A DNA stretch of 64,000 nucleotides from Cyclobacterium roseum (lineage in GTDB: Bacteria; Bacteroidota; Bacteroidia; Cytophagales; Cyclobacteriaceae), in NCBI RefSeq assembly GCF_010119225.1, contig NZ_WNKF01000008.1, positions 124,001 to 188,000 on the forward strand, written 5' to 3'. This document shows positions 33,990 through 43,886 of this stretch, one piece after another (within the stretch, counting starts at the first letter, position 1; each line of letters starts with the position of its first letter). Under the pieces are notes generated by a model, which saw only the letters and a program-made list of their open reading frames with translations, was not told the origin of the DNA and searched no databases. The position numbers and the translations under genes are program-made.

Positions 33990-36900
33990 CTATTCCACAA
34001 TCAGTTTCATTTTTTTGGTCCAATTGCCGCCATCCGACACGGTCACAATGTAAATTCCCGATTGAAGTCCTTCCAGAGGCAGTGCGTAGGTGCCAAAGCC
34101 ATCGGAAGCCGACTTGGGGTCAATGCTTTTGACCAGGGCTCCGGACGTACTTTGAATGTAGATTTCTCTTACGCTTACGTCCTCACCTATGGATACCGTA
34201 GCTTGATAGGAAGCCGGATTGGGATAGACGCTTGTGCCAGGCCCCTGCCCTGTATCGGTCTCCATAGCCGACTGAGCCTGGGCGGATTCATCCGTTGCCA
34301 TTCTCAAGTTGGATGCGAAGGAATCTCCTTCTGGTATCACTGCGATACCTGACACGGTGGCATTATTAGTGGTGGCGATCAGGGAGATATCTAGCATTCC
34401 ATCCCCAACCTTAACCGATCTAAAGGTCAAGGTAGTCGGTTTGTTACCCGATTCCCGGTAGATGTCAAAGTTTGACTTAACGCGATTTCCTTCGATGTTG
34501 ATATCAAAAACCCGGTTGCCAGAGGAAGCCGGAGGACCGTATGATCCAAACCAAAGTTCATTGTGATAGGTGATGACGGTATAGGTCCCATTTTTCACAG
34601 GGATGCTATAATCCAGGGTTCTGGAGTACCTTTCGGTACGGAACATTTCGGAACCGTTGACCGAAAAGTTTAAATTAACTTTGGAGCTATTTGCATAGTC
34701 AGTATTTCGGTCACCCACATAAAGCTGCCCATTATAGGTGGTTTCATCGAAGGTGCCTGCATTAAGGAATATGGGTTCCTGCTGGGATTTGACTGATTCT
34801 GATGGGGTAGTTCCGCCAGCTTTTCCGATGTACAAGCCGGAAATGGTGACGTTATCCGTGCTTGCAGATAAGTCCAACTCTAACCAACCATCTGTTACCT
34901 CGATATTATTAAAGGTTAGGATTGTCGGGGAATTGAATTCTTCGGCATAGATGTCAAAGTTGTCTTTTTTCAGTATCCCTTCGATAGCGATGTCAAAAAC
35001 CCGTTTACCCTCTCCTGCACTTGGGCCAAAAGAACCGAACCATAGTTCGTTATGATAGGTTTTGACCTGATAGGTGCCGTTTTCTACAGGAATTCGGATG
35101 TTCATATTTCGGCCGTACCGTTCTGATTGAAATAAGGATTGACCCGAAACCGTGAAGTTGGAATTGGCCGAGTAGCTATTAAAATAATTGGTTTTGTAGT
35201 CAGATAGGAATTGTTTTCCATCATATGTTGTATCATCCCGGCTCCCGACATTGATCATGAGGTAATCGCTGTATCCGCTTTTTTCAGAATCGGAAGGAGT
35301 AAGGTCAGTTACCAGTTCATCAGGAATGCTGATTGGTTTTTCACTAATGACGATACCTGAAACGGAGGCGTTATCAGCAGATGAGGAGAAATCAATGTTT
35401 AATATCCCATCCATTACCTTGACTCCTTCAAAAGAAAGCGCAATGGGTTGATTTCGGTTTTCCCTATACAAATCAAAATCGTCTTTTACCTTGGTGTTTT
35501 CTATGCTGATGTCAAAAACCCGTTGTCCTTCCTGGTCACTTGGACCTTGTTTTCCAAACCAAAGTTCATTGTGTAGCGTGTAGACGTAATACGTGCCGTT
35601 TGGTACCGGAATCTCATAGGAAAGGTTTTCACCATAGCGTTCCGTTTGAAATAAAGAGTAGGAACTTGCGGTTGCCTCCTCAAATACCTTAGAAGAATTA
35701 TAAAAGTTATTCGTGGTATTTTCTCCGGAAAACCTCATGGAATTCCAATCCGTGTCCTCTTTGCCTCCCGCATTGATGTAATAAGTGGAGAAGGTTTCTT
35801 CGGGTTGGGTTGAGGTAGTCGTAGGCGTGACCGAAAGACTAATGGTCTGCGAACTGGCTTGCTGTCCATTATCGGCTATCGCAACGGCAGACAAGTTGTA
35901 CGTTCCCGCAGTGGCCTTCTCCCAGGCAAAGGTAAACGGGGCTGAGTCTGCAGAACCTAGTTTCTCGGAACCGTTGTAAAAATCAACCTGAGCGATTTCT
36001 CCATCCTGAACTTCGGCACTTGCTTCAATGACAACCGTTTGGCCTTCCTCGCTGCTCTGGTTGGATTCTGGTTTGGTAAGGCTCACAGAGGGCTGTGGTA
36101 GCTCCTGCTCTATTACCTCACTTCCGCTTTTAAGCAATAGCAAGGAAGAATAGGGAGCAATCTTCAACGTTGGTGATAACCATTCATTCACCAGGCCTAC
36201 GAAGCCTCCTGAAGTAGAAAAACTTTTTTCTTGCCTGGTAGGGTTCTTTTCGAAAAGCACTTTGTCCTCCGGCTGAATCACATTGGCCTCCACTTCATGA
36301 AATTCAAGGTTGTCTAACCATAGGTCACCGCTTTCTCCAGTGCCAATTTTCATTACCAGGCGTGCGCTTTCCATATCTGTCAATGATTGGATCAATACCT
36401 CATTGTCGCTTTTCTGCCAGTCTATACCTACATTATGCTCTGCGGAAAGCGTATGCCAGGGGGAACCATCCTGACGCAGGTAGAATGAAACAGGAATGGT
36501 TTTGTTTGCAATTGCATTGAATTTTAAGAGGTAATATTTACCTTTTTTAAGAGACCCAACCTTTAATGAAGTCTGGCTGATGCCTTTGGTGCTGATTTTT
36601 AAGGAGCCTCCGTCCAGTTTTCCACTATCCCAGGAGCTGCTGCAGTCTGAGCAATTAATGTAATTGGCGTTTTGGTCAAATGAACCGTTCGAGTAGCGGT
36701 TGGACCCGACTTTTTTCGAAATCTGGTACCTGTTGTCGACCTGAGGTCCTGTCTTGGAATTCCAGTCATTATTGAATCGACGCTGCCAACCTTTCAAGTC
36801 AAAAAACTTATTGGCTTCATTACTTGAGTTGGCATTATATCGTACCTTGAATCTAAAATTATCTGAAAACGGGGCTGAATATTGATTATTATTGAACTTC

Positions 36901-38582
36901 GCCATTTCTGCCACATTATCGAACAGGGAGTATATGTAAACAAAGTTCTGGGAAGCATCCTTTGCCAGCAGTTTATTGTTCTCGATCGTTGTGTTTGCAA
37001 GAGGGTTTCCCATCAGATCATTCCTTAATAATATCAGGTTATCTGCGTCATAAACCGTATTATTAATGACCCGAATATTGTCAGTATTGTGTAGGTATAT
37101 GCCTTTAGAGGTGATATGTGCGATGGTATTTCCTGATACTTCCACATCTGTCGTATTGTCATCCAGGTAAATTCCTTCCGCCTGCGGTTTGGAGGTATAA
37201 TTATCGATGGTCGTGCCTTCTTTTACCCCCACACCGTTGATAATGATGTTGTTCGTGACCTTTCTGTTTTTAAAATTGCTGTATTTTCCCTGATAGGTGT
37301 AAATTCCTCCCCCATCATTCTTTGTGATGCAGAATCCGTCAATATAATTGGAGCTGACCTGGGTGTTATTTCCACTAAAACGAATTCCTATATAGCCAGT
37401 CTTTTTGATCTCGTTGTATTCTATGAGATTATCATCTCCGTCTGAAAATATCGCTAACCCTACATTGTCACCACTTCTCCCATGTCCTGGAAATACGTAG
37501 GTGTTTTGTATGGTATTTCCTCGAATTAGCGCTCCATCGGAAATTTTGATATTCATTCCTACATTATTAGAGTGGTTTATTTCCGAATTTTCCACCACTA
37601 AATTCGAAATCCCAGCCAGGTAAAGACCGTCTTCACCTGAAAGATGGACTTTACAATTGATGATTTTAATGTCGTTTCCTCCTTCAAACTGAAACGCATT
37701 TCGATTTGCGCCTTTAAATTGCAGGTTTTCGAAAGTGAGGTGTCTGGCCGGACCAATTTTTTGCACAATGAAGTCATGGGTACTTACCTCCACCCGGTTT
37801 GAGCCTGGCGTACTTCCAAAATACACACGCATTTTTCTCGTCGATGGGTTGTAAAACCATTCTCCATATCGGTCCAATGTACCAGGGTGATTTTGGACAA
37901 AGTATCCATACCCAGCTTTTGGTTCGTAAGAGGTATCCGAATTGGAGGCATAATTCAAGGTGTTGCCGGAATGGGAGCTGATCCGGTGTCGGTCGGTGAT
38001 CCAATAGACTTTTCGGATCACCACTTCCCCACCAGACCAGTTCGGGCTGGACGAAAGTTGATAATCAGTAATCGAACGGTTTCCCGAATGGGATTCATAG
38101 TTTAGGTATCCTTTATTGGAAGTGTTGGAATTGGGGTACCTTCCCATCTCCTGGGGATTATCGTTAATAGCCACCATGTTTACCCTGTTATAGGGCAAAC
38201 GGCTATCTGAAGCTTCATATACACCATTTCCTACCGATTGCCAATTGGAAAGTCTGACCATAGAAGTAATGATCGGGTCCGGTCCGGAGCCGTAAGCACC
38301 AAAAGTGATGGGAGCACCAGCGGTTCCGGATATGTGTATCCGGATCGTACCATAAAAGGACTCGCTTCTGCGGAATAAAACCTTATCACCGGGTTTTAAA
38401 CTGGAAATGATTGCATTTAATCTATTGATTGTTTTCCAGGGAGTGGCTGCATTCTGAGCTTGGGCGAAGCTTCTTGAATCATCTCCAGTTTCATTGGAGA
38501 AGTAATAATTGGCTGCGTCAACAGATGATCCAGCCAATAATAATGTGCAACACAGGATTACTTTGTATAAAACTGTATTCAT
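33990..38582 (-). CDS. Secreted multi-domain beta-helix protein with malectin-like repeats and T9SS sorting domain
   Basis: 1530 aa, exported through Sec (signal 1-23) and then T9SS. Domain order: right-handed parallel beta-helix of the pectate-lyase/polysaccharide-lyase type (about 25-560, many NNTI/GNTI turns); a carbohydrate-binding-like beta-sandwich (about 630-775, with CSDCSSSWDSG); an Ig-like domain (832-925); three malectin-like repeats (about 932-1080, 1106-1255, 1268-1410), each with an INxG start, FQTERYG, IPVxNGTY, HNELWFG and RVFDI; and a C-terminal sorting domain (1450-1530, VYPNPA ... GIYIVTV). Likely a surface or secreted enzyme or adhesin for plant or algal polysaccharide; the exact substrate is unknown. 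Terminator-bounded single gene. Confidence 0.85.
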   Translation of the reverse strand: MNTVLYKVILCCTLLLAGSSVDAANYYFSNETGDDSRSFAQAQNAATPWKTINRLNAIISSLKPGDKVLFRRSESFYGTIRIHISGTAGAPITFGAYGSGPDPIITSMVRLSNWQSVGNGVYEASDSRLPYNRVNMVAINDNPQEMGRYPNSNTSNKGYLNYESHSGNRSITDYQLSSSPNWSGGEVVIRKVYWITDRHRISSHSGNTLNYASNSDTSYEPKAGYGYFVQNHPGTLDRYGEWFYNPSTRKMRVYFGSTPGSNRVEVSTHDFIVQKIGPARHLTFENLQFKGANRNAFQFEGGNDIKIINCKVHLSGEDGLYLAGISNLVVENSEINHSNNVGMNIKISDGALIRGNTIQNTYVFPGHGRSGDNVGLAIFSDGDDNLIEYNEIKKTGYIGIRFSGNNTQVSSNYIDGFCITKNDGGGIYTYQGKYSNFKNRKVTNNIIINGVGVKEGTTIDNYTSKPQAEGIYLDDNTTDVEVSGNTIAHITSKGIYLHNTDNIRVINNTVYDADNLILLRNDLMGNPLANTTIENNKLLAKDASQNFVYIYSLFDNVAEMAKFNNNQYSAPFSDNFRFKVRYNANSSNEANKFFDLKGWQRRFNNDWNSKTGPQVDNRYQISKKVGSNRYSNGSFDQNANYINCSDCSSSWDSGKLDGGSLKISTKGISQTSLKVGSLKKGKYYLLKFNAIANKTIPVSFYLRQDGSPWHTLSAEHNVGIDWQKSDNEVLIQSLTDMESARLVMKIGTGESGDLWLDNLEFHEVEANVIQPEDKVLFEKNPTRQEKSFSTSGGFVGLVNEWLSPTLKIAPYSSLLLLKSGSEVIEQELPQPSVSLTKPESNQSSEEGQTVVIEASAEVQDGEIAQVDFYNGSEKLGSADSAPFTFAWEKATAGTYNLSAVAIADNGQQASSQTISLSVTPTTTSTQPEETFSTYYINAGGKEDTDWNSMRFSGENTTNNFYNSSKVFEEATASSYSLFQTERYGENLSYEIPVPNGTYYVYTLHNELWFGKQGPSDQEGQRVFDISIENTKVKDDFDLYRENRNQPIALSFEGVKVMDGILNIDFSSSADNASVSGIVISEKPISIPDELVTDLTPSDSEKSGYSDYLMINVGSRDDTTYDGKQFLSDYKTNYFNSYSANSNFTVSGQSLFQSERYGRNMNIRIPVENGTYQVKTYHNELWFGSFGPSAGEGKRVFDIAIEGILKKDNFDIYAEEFNSPTILTFNNIEVTDGWLELDLSASTDNVTISGLYIGKAGGTTPSESVKSQQEPIFLNAGTFDETTYNGQLYVGDRNTDYANSSKVNLNFSVNGSEMFRTERYSRTLDYSIPVKNGTYTVITYHNELWFGSYGPPASSGNRVFDINIEGNRVKSNFDIYRESGNKPTTLTFRSVKVGDGMLDISLIATTNNATVSGIAVIPEGDSFASNLRMATDESAQAQSAMETDTGQGPGTSVYPNPASYQATVSIGEDVSVREIYIQSTSGALVKSIDPKSASDGFGTYALPLEGLQSGIYIVTVSDGGNWTKKMKLIVE

Positions 38583-39073
38583 TTAAACTTAATTTAGTTG
38601 GTGGTTGATTTATTCGGTTTTTATATCGTTTTTATTTGATGCTTCATCCGTTTGAAACGAACATAGTTATCTTAGTTGGTTTGAAATAACACATCAAACT
38701 TCATCAAAAATCTCCCCTGCGAAATGTGATTATTTAATACTTGAGTATTTAGCCATTAGTAGCCAGTTGGGTAATTAAGTTGGTAGACTTCAGCCTCAAG
38801 CTTTTAAAATTCATGCCAAAGGTAAGAATTGTTTTTAATTGCACCCACCCAACCCAAACCTCCTTGGTTCTTAGCATAACTGAAAAAGAGCGATTCTTGT
38901 TTCAAACCTATTTTTCAGCACCTAATAATAATAAAAATGTATTTAAAATACTATCATCTAATCCATAAAAAAAATTTATCAGATACATTACCATGTAGCA
39001 TTAAAGAAAAAAAACTGGGTAATCTGTAAATTTAACCCACAATTTGTATAAGGTTTACACAACAATAAATTCC
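38583..39073. other. AT-rich intergenic region, nothing recognised
   Basis: 491 bases between the start of the T9SS protein gene and the stop of the MOSC gene. It must hold the T9SS gene promoter, but no clear TAnnTTTG was found. Runs of A and T and an ATAATAATAA stretch are present; the short plus-strand ORF here has no family features. Confidence 0.5.
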
Positions 39074-39871
39074 TTATCCAGGCTGTAAAGAATCGCCAAC
39101 CCTCACCTGGCATTCCTGAAGGACAAGGGCGTTTTGTCCGAACATCACCTTCTTTCCTTGTTTTCTGTATTGAGCTAACGTCAATAGCGGTTCCTTGCCT
39201 TTTTCTCCTGATTCCTGATCCACTGTGATCATTACGCAACGGGCGCAAGGTTTAGTGATTTTGAAAGAGGCCGACCCGATGGTAAATCGATCCCAGGTAT
39301 CTTCCATATAAGCTGGCCCTCCGGTAAATACGATATTTGGACGAAATCTAGACATGGGTACCGGTGTTTGGAGCCGCTGGTTTAAATCTTCCAAAGAGGA
39401 TTGGCCAATAAGTAAAATAGGCATGCTATCGGCAAACCCCACATGTTCCCGGTTGATTTGATACTTTTTCTTTAACCACCGCTTGTGTTGAGGACTCATT
39501 TTCACCAGGCTGCAAGGGGAGCGGAGCATGTCTGAAAACCACTCGTCGGCGAGGGGGGCTACTGCCAATGCATTTACCTCGTCTTCCCAGATGCTAACCC
39601 TTCTTAGTTCGCCGGAATCAGCGGAAACGGGAATCTGAATCCCGTTACCCGAGTGTTCTCCTTTGTGGGTGATCTGCAACTGATCGCCTTTGAGTGCCAC
39701 CTGAAACAGGGCCATTTGGGGTAGGCTTCGCTGGCTCAGGAACTTTCCGTTGCGATCCACTAGCATCCATTGCCGGTCGTATTGCAATCCGGCTTTTCCG
39801 AGTTGGCTTTCTGATAAAGAGATTCCGCCAAGGGATTTGATGGGATAGATGTGGAGTTCTGAGATTCTCAT
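39074..39871 (-). CDS. MOSC domain protein
   Basis: About 265 aa. An MOSC N-terminal beta-barrel (MRISELHIYPIKSLGGISLSESQLGKAGLQYDRQWMLVD) and an MOSC domain with the conserved Cys in KITKPCARCVMITVDQ and the tail FGQNALVLQ. Relatives (mARC, YiiM-like) bind molybdenum cofactor and reduce N-hydroxylated bases; the Cys is the presumed Mo ligand. An upstream in-frame ATG at 39931 adds 20 atypical residues, so 39871 is used. Divergent from dnaK. Confidence 0.88.
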   Translation of the reverse strand: MRISELHIYPIKSLGGISLSESQLGKAGLQYDRQWMLVDRNGKFLSQRSLPQMALFQVALKGDQLQITHKGEHSGNGIQIPVSADSGELRRVSIWEDEVNALAVAPLADEWFSDMLRSPCSLVKMSPQHKRWLKKKYQINREHVGFADSMPILLIGQSSLEDLNQRLQTPVPMSRFRPNIVFTGGPAYMEDTWDRFTIGSASFKITKPCARCVMITVDQESGEKGKEPLLTLAQYRKQGKKVMFGQNALVLQECQVRVGDSLQPG

Positions 39872-39946
39872 ACGATAGTAATTTGGTGGTGGCTGCATAC
39901 CAGATCGGAAAGTAGGGATAAATGCTGACAAATCGAATCTGAAAAC

Positions 39947-39981
39947 TGTCAGGAATTATGACAATGTGGCATTTATTTTTG
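39947..39981 (+). promoter_or_regulatory. dnaK promoter region with TGTCA-N7-TGACA inverted repeat
   Basis: TGTCA (39947-39951) and TGACA (39959-39963) form a 5-bp inverted repeat with a 7-bp spacer. TATTTTTG at 39974-39981, a TAnnTTTG match, follows it. The repeat occupies the -33 region, so it could be an activator or sigma-factor site for heat-shock expression. It is not the CIRCE element. Confidence 0.5.
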
Positions 39982-40067
39982 CATTCATCCACTTGGCACA
40001 TTGGTTGTTGTTCTTGTTTCCGTAAGCAAAATGAAAACGAAACGAAAACGATAAAATAAATATAATT

Positions 40068-41996
40068 ATGGGAAAAATTATTGGTATAGACTTGGGAACG
40101 ACCAACTCTTGCGTCGCAGTAATGGAAGGTAGTGAGCCCGTGGTCATTCAAAACAGTGAAGGTAGAAGGACGACACCTTCTATCGTGGCATTTTTGGACA
40201 ACGGAAATGGGGAAAGAAAAGTGGGGGATCCTGCCAAGCGGCAGGCCATTACAAACCCGGCGAATACCATTTCTTCTGTAAAACGATTTATGGGGAAAAA
40301 ATTCACCGAAATTTCGGAAGAGCGGAAGCATGCTTCTTATAAAGTGGATAAGGGTCCGAACGACACCGTGGCCATAAAAATTGGTGATCGGTCCTACACG
40401 CCACAGGAACTTTCTGCCATGATACTTCAGAAAATGAAATCTACGGCAGAAGATTTTCTGGGACAAGAGGTAACCGAAGCGGTGATCACCGTTCCGGCCT
40501 ATTTCAATGACTCAGAGCGTCAGGCTACTAAGGAAGCCGGTCAGATTGCTGGCTTGGACGTGAAAAGAATCATTAACGAACCAACCGCCGCCGCACTGGC
40601 CTACGGTCTGGATAAGAAAAACCAGGACATGAAAATCGCCGTGTATGACCTGGGTGGTGGTACCTTCGATATTTCGGTTTTGGAATTGGGAGACGGTGTG
40701 TTTGAGGTGAAATCGACCAATGGAGATGTGCACCTGGGAGGAGATGATTTTGACCAGGTAATTATTAATTGGTTGGCCGATGAATTTAAGGCAGAAGAGG
40801 ATATAGACCTAAGGAATGATCCCATGGCACTTCAGCGCTTGAAAGAAGCTGCCGAAAAAGCCAAGATTGAACTCTCCAGTTCTTCCAGCACGGAAATCAA
40901 CCTTCCGTACATCACCGCAACGCAGTCCGGACCCAAGCACCTGGTAAGAAACCTTTCCAGGGCGAAATTCGAACAGCTTTCCGATGACCTGGTTCGAAGG
41001 TCCATGGATCCGGTACGAAAAGCGATCAAGGATGCAGGATTATCGCCATCTGACATTGATGAAGTGATTTTGGTAGGAGGTTCTACGCGAATTCCAAAAA
41101 TTCAGGAAGAAGTAGAGAAATATTTCGGTAAGAAGCCGTCTAAAGGCGTAAACCCGGATGAGGTGGTTGCCATTGGTGCGGCCATTCAGGGCGGTGTTTT
41201 GACCGGAGAGGTAAAAGATGTGTTGCTTCTGGACGTTACCCCGCTTTCATTGGGTATCGAAACCATGGGCGGTGTCTTTACCAAATTGATTGAATCCAAC
41301 ACGACCATCCCTACCAAAAAGTCGGAGGTTTTTTCTACGGCGGCAGACAACCAGCCAGCAGTGGATATCCACGTGCTTCAGGGAGAAAGATCCATGGCGA
41401 AGGATAATAGAGCCATAGGTAGGTTTCAGTTGACCGACATTCCACCGGCTCCAAGGGGAGTTCCGCAAATTGAGGTAACCTTTGATATTGATGCCAACGG
41501 TATTCTGAATGTGTCCGCTAAGGATAAGGGAACTGGTAAAGAGCAGAAGATCAAGATTGAGGCTTCTTCCGGGCTTTCTCAGGAAGAGATTGACCGAATG
41601 AAGAAAGAAGCAGAAGCCAATGCGGCCACTGATAAGGTTGAAAAAGAGAAAATCGATAAGATTAATCAGGCAGATAGCCTAATCTTCCAAACCGAGAAGC
41701 AGCTTAAAGAATTCGGAGAGAAACTTTCTGAAGGCAATAAAACCGCAGTGAATGAAGCATTGGAAAAATTGAAATCGGCACACCAAAGCCAGGATCTTGA
41801 GGCAATCGACGCAGGAATGGAAGCGTTAAACACCGCTTGGACTGCCGCATCTCAGGAGATGTATAACGCATCCGAAGGAGCCCAGGGTGGTGCTGCCCAG
41901 GGAGGACCTGAAGATAGTGGGTCAGCCGATGCTGCCTCCGGAGATGGGGTGTCTGACGTAGATTACGAAGAAGTGAATGAGGAAGATAAAAAATAA
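40068..41996 (+). CDS. dnaK: Chaperone DnaK (Hsp70)
   Basis: 642 aa, full length. ATPase domain starts [20 protein letters not shown], with [45 protein letters not shown] and [17 protein letters not shown]-like motifs. The substrate-binding domain begins after [17 protein letters not shown], and the C-terminal tail [13 protein letters not shown] binds co-chaperones. No dnaJ or grpE lies beside it, so it is a stand-alone gene, as is usual in Bacteroidota. A terminator hairpin follows. Confidence 0.98.
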   Translation: MGKIIGIDLGTTNSCVAVMEGSEPVVIQNSEGRRTTPSIVAFLDNGNGERKVGDPAKRQAITNPANTISSVKRFMGKKFTEISEERKHASYKVDKGPNDTVAIKIGDRSYTPQELSAMILQKMKSTAEDFLGQEVTEAVITVPAYFNDSERQATKEAGQIAGLDVKRIINEPTAAALAYGLDKKNQDMKIAVYDLGGGTFDISVLELGDGVFEVKSTNGDVHLGGDDFDQVIINWLADEFKAEEDIDLRNDPMALQRLKEAAEKAKIELSSSSSTEINLPYITATQSGPKHLVRNLSRAKFEQLSDDLVRRSMDPVRKAIKDAGLSPSDIDEVILVGGSTRIPKIQEEVEKYFGKKPSKGVNPDEVVAIGAAIQGGVLTGEVKDVLLLDVTPLSLGIETMGGVFTKLIESNTTIPTKKSEVFSTAADNQPAVDIHVLQGERSMAKDNRAIGRFQLTDIPPAPRGVPQIEVTFDIDANGILNVSAKDKGTGKEQKIKIEASSGLSQEEIDRMKKEAEANAATDKVEKEKIDKINQADSLIFQTEKQLKEFGEKLSEGNKTAVNEALEKLKSAHQSQDLEAIDAGMEALNTAWTAASQEMYNASEGAQGGAAQGGPEDSGSADAASGDGVSDVDYEEVNEEDKK

Positions 41997-42025
41997 TTCC
42001 TCCTCAACGTTTACGATTACATGAT

Positions 42026-42065
42026 ATAATGGCGTCTTCACCGAGGTGGGGATGCCATTATTTTT
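42026..42065 (+). terminator. Terminator of dnaK
   Basis: ATAATGGC/GCCATTAT stem (42026-42033 with 42054-42061) with an inner CACC/GGTG pairing, followed by T's. Confidence 0.75.
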
Positions 42066-42109
42066 AGTCCAAGTAGGACAAGTTAATGTTAGCCTAAATA
42101 TGTATAAGT

Positions 42110-42484
42110 ATGCAATTGACCTCTGAAAATAAGTTACGGAAAATTATTATCGTGGGGGATCGCTTGTTGATCAAATTGAAGAAACCGGATCAAAAGACCT
42201 CCAGCGGTTTGTACCTGCCACCTGGTGTCCAGGAAAAGGAGAAAGTGCAGCAAGGGTACATAATTAAGGCAGGTCCGGGATACCCCATTCCACTTCCGGT
42301 GGAAGAGGAGGAGCCCTGGAAAGATCACGGAGAGAACGTAAAATACATTCCCCTGCAAGCAAAAGAAGGTGATTTGGCCGTTTTCCTGATGAACGGAGCC
42401 TTCGAAGTTATGTTTGAAGGAGAAAAATATTACATCGTCCCTCAAAATGCCATCTTGATGTTGGAGAGGGAGGAGGATTTGTAG
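42110..42484 (+). CDS. GroES-like co-chaperone family protein
   Basis: 124 aa of the Cpn10 fold: IIIVGDRLLIKLKKPDQKTSSGLYLPPG and a mid region KVQQGYIIKAGPGYPIPLPVEEEEPWKDHGENVKYIPLQAKEGDLAVFL, with the C-terminal EKYYIVPQNAILML. It is longer than GroES (about 95 aa) through an insertion in the middle and has no groEL beside it. It sits 125 bases behind dnaK, after a terminator. Probably a specialised GroES paralogue. Confidence 0.8.
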   Translation: MQLTSENKLRKIIIVGDRLLIKLKKPDQKTSSGLYLPPGVQEKEKVQQGYIIKAGPGYPIPLPVEEEEPWKDHGENVKYIPLQAKEGDLAVFLMNGAFEVMFEGEKYYIVPQNAILMLEREEDL

Positions 42485-42504
42485 TTTTTTTAATCCTCGA
42501 TTCT

Positions 42505-42541
42505 AAAGCCACAGTGGGTATTCCTGCTGTGGTTTTTTTTT
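42505..42541 (+). terminator. Terminator of the GroES-like gene
   Basis: CCACAG/CTGTGG stem (42509-42514 with 42527-42532), extendable by a G-U and A-T pairs, followed by a run of T. Confidence 0.85.
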
Positions 42542-42544
42542 TTA

Positions 42545-43068
42545 AGTAGTGCCGAACCGAATTCTTTAATTTCAATATTTACCGAAATTCCTTACCAGTG
42601 GCTCTCTGAACCTAATCTACATGCCTGTCCATATGCCCTGACAAATGGCTGTTGCAGCTTTTCATTGGGCAGGTTCGTGAATTTTTAATGTCATATCGGC
42701 ATAGTTTTAATATTTTACCTCATAAATTGATTTTTATTCTATCAGTATCTAAAACGAATAAAATTTTATTTTTTATACTAAAACTATGTATAAATATCTT
42801 ATTTATATTTTTAACTATCCGGTAATCCGGTAATAATGTAGGATTAGTAAAATGTTATGGCATTTAATACTATCTAATAATAGACCTTAAATATTCAAAA
42901 TTAGTGTAGTAAAAGCTAAATGAGGTAAAAAAAGTAACCAATAATAATTTTTTTATTGCAAAATTGATAAATATAGGGTAATATTGAATCTGAAAATAAC
43001 CCCTAGTTATTTTAAAATTAAATTTTGAATAAGTTTCAGTTTAAAAATTAACCTTAATTATCAAAATC
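42545..43068. other. Very AT-rich intergenic region upstream of the outer-membrane protein gene
   Basis: About 520 bases with long A/T runs and no convincing ORF. It probably contains the promoter and control region of the downstream DUF6733-like gene, possibly nitrogen-responsive given the amt neighbour, but no recognisable site was found. Confidence 0.5.
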
Positions 43069-43830
43069 ATGAGAAAAATTAACATTCCAACTTTAATGAA
43101 AAGCATTATTGCGCTTTCTTTGTTTTTTGTCTTTGCGGTAAGTACTGCGTCAGCACAAAGTGAAACAGATGAGAAATTCAGTTATACCATCACCGTAAAT
43201 TCTGATCAGTTTTTCGGGTTTTATCCATTCTTTTCCGGTTCCTATGCCGTTAGCGAAACCTCAGCATTTACATTCTATGGCATCTTATGGTCTGGTGGTA
43301 CAGGTGGTAACCAGGGTTCTGGCGGAGGCTGGGGCAACTGGACCGAATTTGGTGTGGGGTATAGCTTCGATGCTGCAGATGGTTTGAGTATCAATCCGCA
43401 GATTGGTGTGACCGGCGGGAACTTGCTTTCTTCTGGTACCGCAGGTCCCGGTGTTTTTGGGGATGGTTTGGTTCCCAACCTGACCATTGGATTGGATAAG
43501 GCAAAAACAGAAGGTGAGATCTATTTTGGATTGTACTCCCCATTGAGAGACCTGGCCCCTGACGGTGGTACTACCTTGGCGTATATTCACTACTGGGCTA
43601 ATTTCGGGGTGAAGGCTTCGGATTTCTTTTCCCTGGGAGTGCACTATGAGCACTTGATTAACTCTGGAGGTTCCAATGTGTCTGAATCTACAGACGTTTA
43701 TCAGTGGATTGGCCCCTATATTCAGTTTTCCGATCCTAATGGAAAGGCGTTTGCCAGACTATCTGCCGGCGGCGATCTGGTGGAGGGAAATGATTCCTTT
43801 TTCAAAGTTACTACAGGTCTTAGTTTCTAA
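43069..43830 (+). CDS. Probable outer-membrane protein (DUF6733-like)
   Basis: 253 aa with a signal peptide (residues 1-30, ending STASAQ). The rest is a beta-barrel-like protein: TITVNSDQFFGFYPFFSGSYAVS, FYGILWSGGTGG, WTEFGVGYSFDAADGLSINPQIG, VPNLTIGL, YWANFGVKASDFFSLGVHYEHL, and a C-terminal aromatic (LSF). I associate this with the DUF6733 family of Bacteroidota. Its neighbour on the other strand is the ammonium transporter gene, so a role in nitrogen uptake is possible but only inferred. Confidence 0.7.
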   Translation: MRKINIPTLMKSIIALSLFFVFAVSTASAQSETDEKFSYTITVNSDQFFGFYPFFSGSYAVSETSAFTFYGILWSGGTGGNQGSGGGWGNWTEFGVGYSFDAADGLSINPQIGVTGGNLLSSGTAGPGVFGDGLVPNLTIGLDKAKTEGEIYFGLYSPLRDLAPDGGTTLAYIHYWANFGVKASDFFSLGVHYEHLINSGGSNVSESTDVYQWIGPYIQFSDPNGKAFARLSAGGDLVEGNDSFFKVTTGLSF

Positions 43831-43851
43831 GACGTATACTAAATTTGCATT

Positions 43852-43885
43852 AAAAAAGGAGACTGTTTGACGGTCTCCTTTTTTT
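43852..43885 (+). terminator. Terminator of the DUF6733-like gene
   Basis: AAAGGAGAC/GTCTCCTTT stem (43855-43863 with 43873-43881), 9-nt loop, T tract TTTTTTT. Confidence 0.92.
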
Positions 43886-43886
43886 G

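Noticed and set aside
39900-40067. CIRCE element (HrcA site) in front of dnaK
   Set aside because: No TTAGCACTC-N9-GAGTGCTAA-like sequence; only the short TGTCA/TGACA repeat is present.
39645-40466. 273-codon minus ORF spanning the MOSC and dnaK starts
   Set aside because: Crosses the divergent promoter region and both gene starts on the wrong strand; no motifs.
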